This document shows positions 8,563 through 17,683 of a DNA stretch of 64,000 bases, piece by piece (the first letter of the stretch is position 1; each line of letters opens with the position of its first letter). The stretch spans positions 1,546 through 65,545 of the forward strand of contig NZ_LMRW01000004.1 in the NCBI RefSeq assembly GCF_001428255.1. Reading direction: 5' to 3'. This stretch comes from Agromyces sp. Soil535. GTDB taxonomy: Bacteria > Actinomycetota > Actinomycetes > Actinomycetales > Microbacteriaceae. The notes beneath the pieces are model-generated. The model saw only the letters and a list, made by a program, of their open reading frames with translations, was not told the origin of the DNA and did no database searches. A program made the translations under genes and the position numbers.

Positions 8563-11500
8563 GTGTACCTCAAGAGCCTGACGCTGAAGGGATTCAAGTC
8601 CTTCGCGCAGCCGACGACGTTCGCCTTCGAACCGGGCGTCACGTGCATCGTCGGCCCCAACGGCTCCGGCAAGTCCAACGTCGTCGACGCCCTCGCATGG
8701 GTGATGGGCGAGCAGGGCGCGAAGACGCTCCGCGGCGGCAAGATGGAGGACGTCATCTTCGCCGGCACCGCGACGCGCGGCCCGCTCGGGCGCGCCGAGG
8801 TCAGCCTCACGATCGACAACGCAGACGGGGCGCTGCCGATCGAGTACAGCGAGGTGACGATCTCACGCACGCTCTTCCGCAACGGGACCAGCGAGTACGC
8901 GATCAACGGCGAGACGTGCCGGCTGCTCGACGTGCAGGAGCTCCTCAGCGACTCCGGCCTCGGCCGTGAGATGCACGTGATCGTCGGACAGGGCCAGCTC
9001 GACGCGGTGCTGCATGCGAGCTCGGAGGACCGCCGCGGCTTCATCGAGGAGGCCGCGGGCATCCTGAAGCATCGTCGGCGCAAGGAGAAGACGCTCCGCA
9101 AGCTCGACGCGATGCAGGCGAACCTCACGAGGCTGTCGGACCTGGCGGGGGAGATCCGGCGCCAGCTGAAGCCGCTCGGCCGCCAGGCCGAGGTCGCCCG
9201 CGAGGCCGCGACGATCGCCGCCGTCGTGCGCGACGCCCGAGCCCGCCTGCTCGCCGACGAGGTCGTCGGGCTGCGCCTGGCGCTCGAGGAGCACGGACGC
9301 AGCGAGCACGAGCGGCACAGTGAGCGCCAGGTGCTGCAGGAGGAGCTCGAGCAGCACCAGGCCCGCGTCGAACGGCTCGAGTCCGCGTACCTCGGCGACG
9401 GCGTCGACGCGGCGCGGTCCACCTCGCACGCGCTCGAGTCGGCGCAGGATCGGCTGCGGGCGCTCGATGCGCTCGCCCGGCAGCGCATCGCGCTGCTCAG
9501 CGCCCAGGTCGAGCCGACGGATGCCGCGCCCAGCGTCACGCGCGCGATGATCGACGAGGCCACGGCCGGGCTCGACGACTTCGCGGCGGCTGTGGGCAAG
9601 GCGGGATCCGCGCTCGAGGCCGCCGTGGCCGCCACGCGCACGACCCGCGACGAGCTCGACGTCGTCGACGAGGGCATCGCGCGGCAGAGCGCGCGCGTCA
9701 CCGCCTACGACCTCGAGCTCTCGGGGCTCGCCGGGCAGGCCGACACCGCCGCCTCGAAGCTCGCCGCGGTGCGCGGAGAGGTGCTGCGCCACGCGAACGC
9801 CCTCGAGGCCGCGGCCGCCCGGCGGGAGGCCGCTGCGGTGGAACTCGCCCGCGTCGAGGCCGAGGCCGAGGCGGTCGAGGGCGCCGAGACCGACCTCGAC
9901 GAGGCGTACGAGCTCGCCCAGGCCGCGGTGTTCGAGGCTGAGGGCGAGATCGAGCGCCTCCGCGAGGAGTTCCACGGGCGCGAGAGGGAACAGGGCGCGC
10001 TCGCCGCGCGCACCGCCGCCCTCTCGCTCGCACTCGACCAGAAGGACGGCTCGGCCGCCCTGGTGGAGGCGCGCGTCGACGGCGTGCGCGGGCTGCTCGC
10101 CGAGGCACTGCACGTCGAACCCGGCTACGAGCCGGCGATCGCCGCCGCGCTCGGCTCGCTCGCCGACGCCGTGCTCGTCGAGGACCGCGCCACCGCCTAC
10201 CGCGCGCTCGAGCACGCGGAACGCGGCGAGCTCGGCCGCGTCGCGCTCGCGCTCGCCGACCCCGGAGTGGCGCCGCGGGCCGGCGTCGCGGTCCAGGGGC
10301 TCATCGCGGCATCCGACGTCGTCACCGCTCCTGCGGGCGTGCTCGCCCTCCTCGCCGAGGTGCTCATCGCCGACGACCTGGACGCCGCTCGCGCCGCGGA
10401 GCCCGCGCTCGCGCGTCTCGACGGCCCGGCGACCGTCATCACGAAGGGCGGCACCGTCGTGGGCCGCTACGTCATCCGCGGCGGCACCGGACGTGAGCAG
10501 AGCCGCATCGAGCTCATCGCCGAGCGCGACCGCGCAGGCGCCCGCCTCGAGGAGGTGCGCGCCGAGCTCGAACGCTCCCGCTTGGAGCTCGCAGAGCAGC
10601 GCACGATCCTCGAGCAGTCGAAGGAGCAGGCCAAGCAGGCGCTCGCGGCCCTGCGCGAGTTCGACGCGCAGCTCGCGCGGCGCACCGAGCAGCTGAACCG
10701 CGCGCGCGTGCAGGCCGAGGCCGCCGACGCGGAGGCCGCCAGGCTCGAGCAGGCCGCCGCGAACGCCGAGGAGCGCGTCGCCGACGCCGAACGTGCCGCC
10801 GACGAGGCGAGGGCCGCCCTCGAGCAGGCGCGCGCCGTGCCGCGGCCGGTGCTCGACGCGACCGCGCGCGACGGCGCCGTCGCCGCGCTCGAGCGCGCGC
10901 GGGAACTCGAGGTCGAGGCGCGGCTGAGGCTCGAGACGGCGAGGGAGCGGGTGCGCGCCGAGGAGGCTCGTGTCCGTGCGATGGAGCGCCAGTTCGAGGC
11001 CGAGCAGCAGGCCGCGGCGGATGCCGCACGGCGCGCCGTCGTGCGACGCGCGCAGCTCGCGGCGGCGACGCGGGTCGCCGACTCGCTGCCGGCCGCGCTC
11101 GCGTCGGTCGACGCCGCGGTGGCCGAGGCGCGGGTCGCCCTTGGTCGGGCGGAGGCGCAGCGCACGAGCCGCAGCGAGGAGCTCCAGCGCGTGCGCCGCG
11201 AGGAGGCGGCCGTGCGCGAGCGCCTCCACGCCGTCACGGAGGACGTGCACGGGCTCGAGCTGCGCATCTACGAGAAGAGGCTCCACGTCGCGGGGCTCGT
11301 GGAGCGCGGCGAGTCGGAGCTCGGCCTCACCGAGGACGTGCTCATCGCGGAGTACGGGCCCGAGGTCGAGATCCCGGGGGAGGACGAGGAGTCCGAGCCG
11401 CGCGCGTTCGTGCGCGAGGAGCAGCAGCGCCGGCTGGCCGCCGCCGAGCGCAAGCTCGCCCAGCTCGGCCGGGTCAACCCGCTCGCGCTCGAGGAGTTCG

Positions 11501-12081
11501 CGGCGCTCGAGCAGCGCCACCAGTTCCTCACCGAGCAGCTCACCGACCTTGCGAACACGCGCAGGGACCTCCTGACGATCATCGAGGAGATCGACGGCAA
11601 GATGGAGTCGATCTTCCGTGGCGCGTTCGAGGACACGCGCGACGCCTTTGCCGAGGTCTTCCCCGTGCTCTTCCCGGGGGGCACCGGCAGCATTGCGCTG
11701 ACCGACCCCGACAACATGCTCACCACGGGCATCGAGGTCTCGGTGAAGCCCGCCGGCAAGAAGATCGAGCGGCTGTCGCTGCTCTCGGGCGGTGAGCGCT
11801 CGCTCGCGGCGGTCGCCCTGCTCATCGCGATCTTCAAGGCCCGGCCGAGCCCCTTCTACATCATGGACGAGGTCGAGGCGGCACTCGACGACGCGAACCT
11901 CGGGCGGCTGCTCACCACCCTCGAGGACCTCCGCGAGTCGAGCCAGCTCATCGTGATCACGCACCAGAAGCGCACGATGGAGATCGCCGACGCGCTCTAC
12001 GGGGTGTCCATGCGGCAGGACGGCGTCTCGGCGGTGGTGGGTCAGCGGGTGCGCGAGGAGCGCGAGGCGCGCGCGAGCTGA
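8563..12081 (+). CDS. smc: chromosome segregation protein SMC
   Basis: 1172-residue SMC ATPase, the motor of the condensin complex that compacts and segregates the chromosome with ScpA/ScpB (not in this window). Walker A GPNGSGKSNV is at residues 31-40. Long Ala/Glu/Arg-rich coiled coils flank a central hinge at roughly residues 505-650. The ABC signature LSGGERSL is near residue 1073, and Walker B FYIMDEVEAALDD is near 1096. The GTG start giving MYLKSLTLKGFKSF is chosen because it matches the family N-terminus and has GAAGGGTGGG just before it, although the frame is open upstream. ftsY follows, the usual order. Confidence 0.97.
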   Translation: MYLKSLTLKGFKSFAQPTTFAFEPGVTCIVGPNGSGKSNVVDALAWVMGEQGAKTLRGGKMEDVIFAGTATRGPLGRAEVSLTIDNADGALPIEYSEVTISRTLFRNGTSEYAINGETCRLLDVQELLSDSGLGREMHVIVGQGQLDAVLHASSEDRRGFIEEAAGILKHRRRKEKTLRKLDAMQANLTRLSDLAGEIRRQLKPLGRQAEVAREAATIAAVVRDARARLLADEVVGLRLALEEHGRSEHERHSERQVLQEELEQHQARVERLESAYLGDGVDAARSTSHALESAQDRLRALDALARQRIALLSAQVEPTDAAPSVTRAMIDEATAGLDDFAAAVGKAGSALEAAVAATRTTRDELDVVDEGIARQSARVTAYDLELSGLAGQADTAASKLAAVRGEVLRHANALEAAAARREAAAVELARVEAEAEAVEGAETDLDEAYELAQAAVFEAEGEIERLREEFHGREREQGALAARTAALSLALDQKDGSAALVEARVDGVRGLLAEALHVEPGYEPAIAAALGSLADAVLVEDRATAYRALEHAERGELGRVALALADPGVAPRAGVAVQGLIAASDVVTAPAGVLALLAEVLIADDLDAARAAEPALARLDGPATVITKGGTVVGRYVIRGGTGREQSRIELIAERDRAGARLEEVRAELERSRLELAEQRTILEQSKEQAKQALAALREFDAQLARRTEQLNRARVQAEAADAEAARLEQAAANAEERVADAERAADEARAALEQARAVPRPVLDATARDGAVAALERARELEVEARLRLETARERVRAEEARVRAMERQFEAEQQAAADAARRAVVRRAQLAAATRVADSLPAALASVDAAVAEARVALGRAEAQRTSRSEELQRVRREEAAVRERLHAVTEDVHGLELRIYEKRLHVAGLVERGESELGLTEDVLIAEYGPEVEIPGEDEESEPRAFVREEQQRRLAAAERKLAQLGRVNPLALEEFAALEQRHQFLTEQLTDLANTRRDLLTIIEEIDGKMESIFRGAFEDTRDAFAEVFPVLFPGGTGSIALTDPDNMLTTGIEVSVKPAGKKIERLSLLSGGERSLAAVALLIAIFKARPSPFYIMDEVEAALDDANLGRLLTTLEDLRESSQLIVITHQKRTMEIADALYGVSMRQDGVSAVVGQRVREEREARAS

Positions 12082-12127
12082 CATCGGCACGCGGCATCCG
12101 CTACCAGCGAGCCAATAAGCTCGACGT

Positions 12128-13003
12128 ATGGCAGAACGCGCATCGTGGTCGCTCGGCGCGGCCCTCCGCGGGGTCTTCGGCGCGAAGACCATCGACGAGG
12201 ACACGTGGGACGACCTCGAGTCGGCGCTCATCCGGGCGGACTTCGGGCCGGCGGTGACCGAGGAGATCGTCGACGCGATCAGGTCGCAGGTCGAGCGGTA
12301 CAACACCACCGATCCCCGCGACGTGCAGCGGATGCTGCGCGAGCTCATCGAGGAGCGGCTCTCGAAGTACGACCCCACGCTGAAGCTCACCGAGCGTCCC
12401 GCCGTCGTGCTCGTCGTGGGCGTGAACGGCGTCGGCAAGACGACGACGATCGGCAAGTTCGCCCGGTTCCTGAAGAGCTACGACCGCAGCGTCGTCGTCG
12501 GCGCGGCCGACACGTTCCGCGCGGCAGCCGTCGACCAGCTCGCGACGTGGGCCGCGCGCGCCGGGGTCGGGATCGTGCGTCCCGAGCGCGAGGGCCAGGA
12601 CCCGGCATCCGTCGCCTTCCAGACCGTCGAGAAGGCCAAGCAGGACGGCACCGAGATCGTGATCATCGACACGGCCGGCCGCCTGCACACGAAGGGCGGG
12701 CTCATGGACGAGCTCGGCAAGATCAAGCGCGTCGTCGAGAAGCAGGCGCCGATCAGCGAGGTGCTGCTCGTGCTCGACGCGACCACCGGACAGAACGGCC
12801 TCGCGCAGGCCGAGGCGTTCCTCCTGCACGGAGGGGTCACGGGGCTCGTGCTCACGAAGCTCGACGGCAGCGCGAAGGGCGGGTTCGTGCTCGCGGTGCA
12901 GGAGAAGACCGGACTGCCGATCAAGCTGATCGGCCAGGGTGAGGGCATCGGCGACCTCACGGGGTTCACGCCGCATGTCTTCGCGCAGAAGCTCGTCGGG
13001 TAG
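12128..13003 (+). CDS. ftsY: signal recognition particle receptor FtsY
   Basis: SRP receptor GTPase that docks ribosome-nascent-chain-SRP complexes at the membrane. The NG domain is complete: G1 GVNGVGKTTT near residue 98, DTFRAAAVDQL, G3 DTAGRLHTKGG near 181, TKLDGSAKGG near 244 and GQGEGIGDL at the C-terminus. At 291 residues there is almost no acidic A domain; only a short N-terminal amphipathic stretch (ASWSLGAALRGVF) is available for membrane contact. This is the short form. TAAGCT lies 6 nt before the ATG and may be a -10 for a leaderless transcript. Confidence 0.96.
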   Translation: MAERASWSLGAALRGVFGAKTIDEDTWDDLESALIRADFGPAVTEEIVDAIRSQVERYNTTDPRDVQRMLRELIEERLSKYDPTLKLTERPAVVLVVGVNGVGKTTTIGKFARFLKSYDRSVVVGAADTFRAAAVDQLATWAARAGVGIVRPEREGQDPASVAFQTVEKAKQDGTEIVIIDTAGRLHTKGGLMDELGKIKRVVEKQAPISEVLLVLDATTGQNGLAQAEAFLLHGGVTGLVLTKLDGSAKGGFVLAVQEKTGLPIKLIGQGEGIGDLTGFTPHVFAQKLVG

Positions 13004-13014
13004 GGAGGGAACGC

Positions 13015-13503
13015 ATGGCGATCGAACACGACTACTTCGGGCTCATCGGCGACTACTGGTCTGAGCGCAAGGAGTACGGTGACCAGGACGTCGAGGTCGT
13101 GCTCGACGCCGACGCCGACGCGGTGTCGTCGGCGGCGCTCGATGCGGCGGCCACCATGGTCGGCGAGCTCGAGCTCATCGACGACGAGCTCCGGTCGGCG
13201 TTCGTCGGGCAGCTCGACTCCAGCAGCTCGCCGGTCGTCCGCTTCCTCGACGTCCTCCTCGACCCCGAGCTCGAGCAGGTCGAGGAGATCGAGGCGGCCA
13301 TCGGTCGCGACTCCGGCGATCACCAGCTCGACGCCCTTCGCTCGATGACCCTCGTCCGCGTCGACCTGCATCCCGAGGCCGATGGGCAGGGCGAGAGCTT
13401 CGCCGAGTTCGAGTACGCCCTCGCCCCGGAGGACACGGACGAGCGGCTCATCGCCGCGATCGACCTCGAGCGCGAGATCGTGGACGTGCGGTTCGAGGGG
13501 TGA
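13015..13503 (+). CDS. conserved acidic protein, possibly DUF2004
   Basis: 162-residue, strongly acidic protein with no signal peptide and no membrane segment. It begins MAIEHDYFGLIGDYWSERK and ends with a beta-rich EREIVDVRFEG segment. From memory the start resembles the DUF2004 family found in Microbacteriaceae, but this is not certain and no function is known. A strong ribosome site (GGGAGGGAA) precedes the ATG and the gap from ftsY is 11 nt, so it is probably co-transcribed with the SRP receptor. Its placement between ftsY and ffh is the only functional hint. Confidence 0.8.
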   Translation: MAIEHDYFGLIGDYWSERKEYGDQDVEVVLDADADAVSSAALDAAATMVGELELIDDELRSAFVGQLDSSSSPVVRFLDVLLDPELEQVEEIEAAIGRDSGDHQLDALRSMTLVRVDLHPEADGQGESFAEFEYALAPEDTDERLIAAIDLEREIVDVRFEG

Positions 13504-13539
13504 CCCTGGGCCGCGCCGGGCGGGGCATCCGCCCTCGCC

Positions 13540-13545
13540 TACAAT
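13540..13545 (+). promoter_or_regulatory. -10 hexamer for ffh
   Basis: TACAAT, a near-consensus -10, ends 9 nt before the ffh ATG. The short AAGGA between them could still be a partial ribosome site, but the spacing implies a leaderless or nearly leaderless message. Confidence 0.55.
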
Positions 13546-13554
13546 CGAAGGACC

Positions 13555-15138
13555 ATGGCTACCTTCGGAAACCTGTCTGACCGCCTCGCCGAGACCTTCA
13601 AGAGCCTCCGCACCAAGGGCAAGCTGTCTGCGGCCGACGTCGACGGCACCGTTCGCGAGATCCGCCGGGCGCTGCTCGACGCCGACGTCTCGCTCGACGT
13701 GGTCAAGCAGTTCACGGCGCACGTGCGCGAGCGAGCCCTCGGCGACGAGGTCAACAAGGCCCTGAACCCGGCGCAGCAGGTCGTGCAGATCGTCAACGAC
13801 GAGCTCGTCGCGATCCTCGGCGGCGAGCAGCGTCGCCTGCAGTTCGCGAAGAACCCGCCGACCGTCATCATGCTCGCCGGCCTCCAGGGCACGGGCAAGA
13901 CGACGCTCGCGGGCAAGCTCGCGAAGTGGCTGGTGAAGGACGGCCATACGCCGATGCTCGTCGCCGCCGACCTCCAGCGCCCGAACGCGGTGAACCAGCT
14001 GCAGGTCGTGGGCGCACAGGCGGGCGTGCCCGTGTTCGCGCCCGAGCCGGGCAACGGCGTCGGCGACCCCGTGCGCGTCGCGAAGGACGCCGTGAAGCAG
14101 GCGGAGCGTGCCCAGCACGATGTGGTCATCATCGACACCGCGGGCCGCCTCGGCGTCGACGCCGAGATGATGAAGCAGGCCGCGGACATCCGCAAGGCGA
14201 CGAACCCCGACGAGGTGCTGTTCGTCATCGACGCCATGATCGGCCAGGACGCCGTGACCACGGCGAAGGCCTTCCAGGACGGCGTCGATTTCACGGGCGT
14301 CGTGCTCTCGAAGCTCGACGGCGACGCGCGCGGCGGTGCGGCGCTCTCGGTGGCGTCCGTCACCGGACGCCCGATCATCTTCGCATCGACGGGTGAGGGC
14401 CTCGACGACTTCGAGCCCTTCCACCCCGACCGCATGGCGAGCCGCATCCTCGACCTCGGCGACATCCTCACCCTCATCGAGCAGGCCCAGGAGGCCTTCG
14501 ACGAGGAGGAGGCGCTGAAGGTCGCCGAGAAGCTCGCGACCGAGCAGTTCACGCTCGAGGACTTCCTCGCGCAGATGCAGCAGCTCCGCGGGGCCGGCTC
14601 GATCAAGAAGATGCTCGGCATGCTGCCGGGTGCGGGCGGCATGAAGCAGCAGCTCGAGAACTTCGACGAGCGCGAGATCGTGCGCACAGAGGCGATCATC
14701 CAGTCGATGACGCCGCGCGAGCGCCGCAACCCCAGGCTCCTCAACGGCTCGCGGCGCCTGCGCATCGCGAAGGGGTCGGGCATGACCGTCACCGACGTGA
14801 ACCAGCTCGTGCAGCGCTTCGAGCAGGCCGCGAAGATGATGAAGACCGTCGCCCGCGGCGGGATGCCGCAGATCCCCGGCATGGGCCCGATGCCCGGTGC
14901 CGGCGGCTACGGCGGCGGCAAGCGCCAGGCCGCCAAGGGCAAGAGGAAGGCATCGGGCTCGCGCTCGGGCAACCCCGCGAGGCGCGCGGCCGAGAACGCC
15001 GCGATCGCCTCGGGCGTGACGCCCGCCGGGCAGGGGTCGGCGCCCGCCGGCTCGGGCTTCGGCCTCGGCGCAGGCGGCGCGAAGGGCGCCCCGAGCGAGG
15101 AGGAGCTCGCCGCCATGCAGAAGTTCCTCGGGCGCTGA
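13555..15138 (+). CDS. ffh: signal recognition particle protein Ffh
   Basis: SRP54 GTPase that binds 4.5S RNA and hydrophobic signal sequences. The NG domain shows GLQGTGKTTLAGKLA near residue 109, DTAGRLGVDAE near 192 and SKLDGDARGGA near 252. The M domain (about residues 300-430) carries the RNA-binding segment SRRLRIAKGSG and methionine-rich helices (KKMLGMLPG). The 527-residue protein ends in a long Gly/Ala/Lys-rich low-complexity tail of about 80 residues, longer than in E. coli Ffh. That tail is common in actinobacterial homologues. The receptor gene ftsY is about 550 nt upstream. Confidence 0.97.
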   Translation: MATFGNLSDRLAETFKSLRTKGKLSAADVDGTVREIRRALLDADVSLDVVKQFTAHVRERALGDEVNKALNPAQQVVQIVNDELVAILGGEQRRLQFAKNPPTVIMLAGLQGTGKTTLAGKLAKWLVKDGHTPMLVAADLQRPNAVNQLQVVGAQAGVPVFAPEPGNGVGDPVRVAKDAVKQAERAQHDVVIIDTAGRLGVDAEMMKQAADIRKATNPDEVLFVIDAMIGQDAVTTAKAFQDGVDFTGVVLSKLDGDARGGAALSVASVTGRPIIFASTGEGLDDFEPFHPDRMASRILDLGDILTLIEQAQEAFDEEEALKVAEKLATEQFTLEDFLAQMQQLRGAGSIKKMLGMLPGAGGMKQQLENFDEREIVRTEAIIQSMTPRERRNPRLLNGSRRLRIAKGSGMTVTDVNQLVQRFEQAAKMMKTVARGGMPQIPGMGPMPGAGGYGGGKRQAAKGKRKASGSRSGNPARRAAENAAIASGVTPAGQGSAPAGSGFGLGAGGAKGAPSEEELAAMQKFLGR

Positions 15139-15144
15139 CCGCGC

Positions 15145-15804
15145 TCACCCGGCGGGAAGGCGGGCCTCGATCTCGAGGAGACGGTCGATCTCGAGCGCCT
15201 GGGCCGTGGCGATCGCGCGTGCCCACCGCGTGACGGCCGGGTCGCCGGCTTCGGCGAGCCGAGCCTCGGCCATCTCCACGGCACCGCGGTGATGCGGGAT
15301 CATCGCCTGCACGAACAGGCGGTCGAACGCCGCACCATCGAGCTCCGCGGCCCGGTCGATCGTCGAACTGCTGATCTCGCCGGCCATCCCCTCCGCGAGG
15401 TCGTGGCCGGTGCCCATATCGTCGCGCGAGTCGCGCCGCTCGAGCCACGTGCGCATGGCGTCGGCCTCGGCCTCCTGCACGAGCGCCATCCGTGCGGCGA
15501 GCTCGGCGACCTCGGGATCCCGGGCTCGCCCCGGCGCCAGCTCCGCCAGCTCGACGGCCTGCTCGTGGTGCACGACCATGGTGGCGACGAACGCGACATC
15601 CGCCGCCGTCGCCTCCGAGTCGACTGGATCGCCGGTCGGCGCGCCGGTGGCGCGCTCCGAGCCGTCAGGGGGCGAGGGTGTGACGAACGTCGCCGCGGTG
15701 CCCGTGCCGGGGTCGGCCGTGCAGCCGGCGCCGGCCACCGCGATCAGCAGTGCGACCGCGACGCGGGCAATTCGGGGGCCGCCGCCGCGCGCGCGCCGCG
15801 TCAT
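15145..15804 (-). CDS. DUF305 family lipoprotein
   Basis: 219-residue predicted lipoprotein. An N-terminal helix ends in VAGAGC, a lipobox with Cys28 as the acylated residue, and a Pro/Thr-rich linker follows. The DUF305 domain is a duplicated ferritin-like helical domain shown by two histidine motifs, MVVHHEQAVELAEL and MIPHHRGAVEMAEA, each expected to bind metal or water-facing ligands. DUF305 proteins often occur with copper resistance or periplasmic stress genes; no such gene is adjacent. Its ATG overlaps the stop of the upstream LVIVD gene by 4 nt, so the two secreted proteins are co-translated. Converges with ffh. Confidence 0.87.
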   Translation of the reverse strand: MTRRARGGGPRIARVAVALLIAVAGAGCTADPGTGTAATFVTPSPPDGSERATGAPTGDPVDSEATAADVAFVATMVVHHEQAVELAELAPGRARDPEVAELAARMALVQEAEADAMRTWLERRDSRDDMGTGHDLAEGMAGEISSSTIDRAAELDGAAFDRLFVQAMIPHHRGAVEMAEARLAEAGDPAVTRWARAIATAQALEIDRLLEIEARLPAG

Positions 15805-17681
15805 GGCGCCGCCCGGCGCCGTCGTCGCCACGCGAGCGCGGCGTGGTATGCGAGCGCAAGGGCGAACGGGACGACGACGAGCAGCCACCACACGCCGCCC
15901 CCATCGCCACGGGCGCGCGAGGCATCCGGCGAGGAGGTCGGCGACGGCGCTGCGACCACGACGCTCGCGAGCGCCAGGCGCGGCGCGGAGACGTCGCCAC
16001 GCGCGACCACGTCGTACCGTCCGGGCTCGAGCGGCCCCGGCAGGTTCGCCGGCGTCGGGGCGAGCGAGCCGTCGGCGGCGGCCGTGACCGTCGCCAGTAC
16101 GGACTGGGTCGGCATCCACCAGATGTCGACGGTCTCGCCCGGCGTCAGCGAACCCGGCGGCAGCGACACCGTGACCTCCGCCGACTCGGCGGGCTCGATC
16201 GCGGCGGGGTCGACCGACAGTGTCTCGAGTGGGGCGCGCTCCTCCTCGGCGGTGGGCACCACCGGCGCCTCTCGCCACACCCATGCGTACGCGGGCTGCG
16301 TCTGCGGGTTCAGCCCCACGTCGTCGTAGCGGGCGGCATCCGCGAAGAGCGGATCGGTGAGGCGCAGCACCTCGAGTCCCTCGTACATGTCGCTCGCGTA
16401 GAGGTAGCCGTCGTAGTGGTACACCGCCCAGATCCCCGCCGTGTAGTCCATCGAGGTGCCGTACGACGGCCGATCGAACCAGGTGAGCTCCACGGGCGCC
16501 GCCGGGTCGGTGAGGTCGACCACCGAGACGCCGCCCTCGAGCCACGCCTGGGCGATGATGAACCGCCCGGGCACCGGCACGAGGCCGCCCGAGTGCGCGA
16601 CGCACTTCTCGAGGTCCGACTGCGCGCGCGGCAGCTTGTACGTGCCCGCCTTCACGAGGGCGTCGGGCTGGATGAGCCACACCGCATCGGCGCCCCGGTC
16701 GGCACCGAACGCCGGGGAGCAGGTGTTGATGAACCCGTCGCCGAGCTCGTCCTGGAACACGATGCGGGTCGCGTCGTTGTCGAAGATGCCCGAGTGCCAG
16801 AACGTGACCGCCGGGTCCCGCACGCGCTGCAGCACCACGGGCGCCAGTGGGTCTGCGATCGACAGGAGCAGTCCGTCGCCGCGGCAGGCCGCGACGGCGA
16901 GCCCCTTCGCCGGATAGGCCGTGATGTCGTGGCATCCGGTGGTCGACCGGGTCTCCGCGCCGCCGGCGACCTGGTCCTCTGGCCCGAAGGCGCTCTCGTC
17001 GTCGAACAGGTCGAGCTCGCCGGCGATCGCCGCCTCCTCCGGGGCGCCGAGCGGCACCTCCACGATCTGCAGGGGGTTGCGTCCGGTGCAGTTCAGGGAT
17101 GCCCCGCGGCTGTAGGCGTTGACGTATACGAACACGCGGTCCGTGCTCGCCGGGTCGGGCACCACCGTGTGGGTGTGCGAGCCGCATCGCGTGCGCACCG
17201 CGGCCGCGTAGCGCGGGGAGCGGGGGTCGCTGATGTCGAAGATGCGCAGCCCCTCCCAGTTCTCATCGGTCTCGGGCACGCGCGAGGCCTGGCAGGAGTC
17301 GTCGGACATCGTCTCGTCGATCGAGACGATGACCAGGTTGCCGACCGCGCTCACGTCGCCCTGCCCGCCGGGGCACGAGACCGCGCTCACGAGCTCGGGC
17401 GCCGCCGGGTCGGCGATGTCCCAGATCGAGAATCCCGCGTAGTTGCCCTGCACGAGGTAGTCGCCGGTGAAGGCGAGGTCGGAGTTGATGAAGTCGGCGT
17501 CGTCGCCCTGCCGGAACGGATTGTCGCGATGGGCGACCCACTCGAGGCCGGGCCCTATGGACGGCTCATGATCGGCAGGCGCGGCGGCGGCCGGAGGCGT
17601 CAGCACGACTGCGGCCAGGCCGATGGCCGCCACAACGATCGCGGCCGATCTCGCCCGCAGCACAGCGCGACCGGCCCGCAT
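15801..17681 (-). CDS. secreted LVIVD-repeat protein with C-terminal membrane anchor
   Basis: 626-residue exported protein. A signal peptide spans about residues 1-38 (hydrophobic core AAIVVAAIGLAAVVL, cleavage near PAAAAPA). The middle 400 or so residues hold repeated blade-like segments of the LVIVD/beta-propeller type, for example FSIWDIADPAAPELVSAV, LRIFDISDPRSPRYAA and VSVVDLTDPAAPVELTW. Four or more cysteines in this part may form disulfides. A proline-rich linker, one helix (VWWLLVVVPFALALAY) and an Arg-rich end anchor it in the membrane. Function is unknown; the propeller suggests ligand or protein binding on the cell surface. It is paired with a DUF305 lipoprotein. Confidence 0.85.
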   Translation of the reverse strand: MRAGRAVLRARSAAIVVAAIGLAAVVLTPPAAAAPADHEPSIGPGLEWVAHRDNPFRQGDDADFINSDLAFTGDYLVQGNYAGFSIWDIADPAAPELVSAVSCPGGQGDVSAVGNLVIVSIDETMSDDSCQASRVPETDENWEGLRIFDISDPRSPRYAAAVRTRCGSHTHTVVPDPASTDRVFVYVNAYSRGASLNCTGRNPLQIVEVPLGAPEEAAIAGELDLFDDESAFGPEDQVAGGAETRSTTGCHDITAYPAKGLAVAACRGDGLLLSIADPLAPVVLQRVRDPAVTFWHSGIFDNDATRIVFQDELGDGFINTCSPAFGADRGADAVWLIQPDALVKAGTYKLPRAQSDLEKCVAHSGGLVPVPGRFIIAQAWLEGGVSVVDLTDPAAPVELTWFDRPSYGTSMDYTAGIWAVYHYDGYLYASDMYEGLEVLRLTDPLFADAARYDDVGLNPQTQPAYAWVWREAPVVPTAEEERAPLETLSVDPAAIEPAESAEVTVSLPPGSLTPGETVDIWWMPTQSVLATVTAAADGSLAPTPANLPGPLEPGRYDVVARGDVSAPRLALASVVVAAPSPTSSPDASRARGDGGGVWWLLVVVPFALALAYHAALAWRRRRRAAP

Positions 17682-17683
17682 GC

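Noticed and set aside
8863-12456. 1197-residue minus-strand open frame opposite smc
   Set aside because: It mirrors the smc coiled-coil codons and has no family motif.
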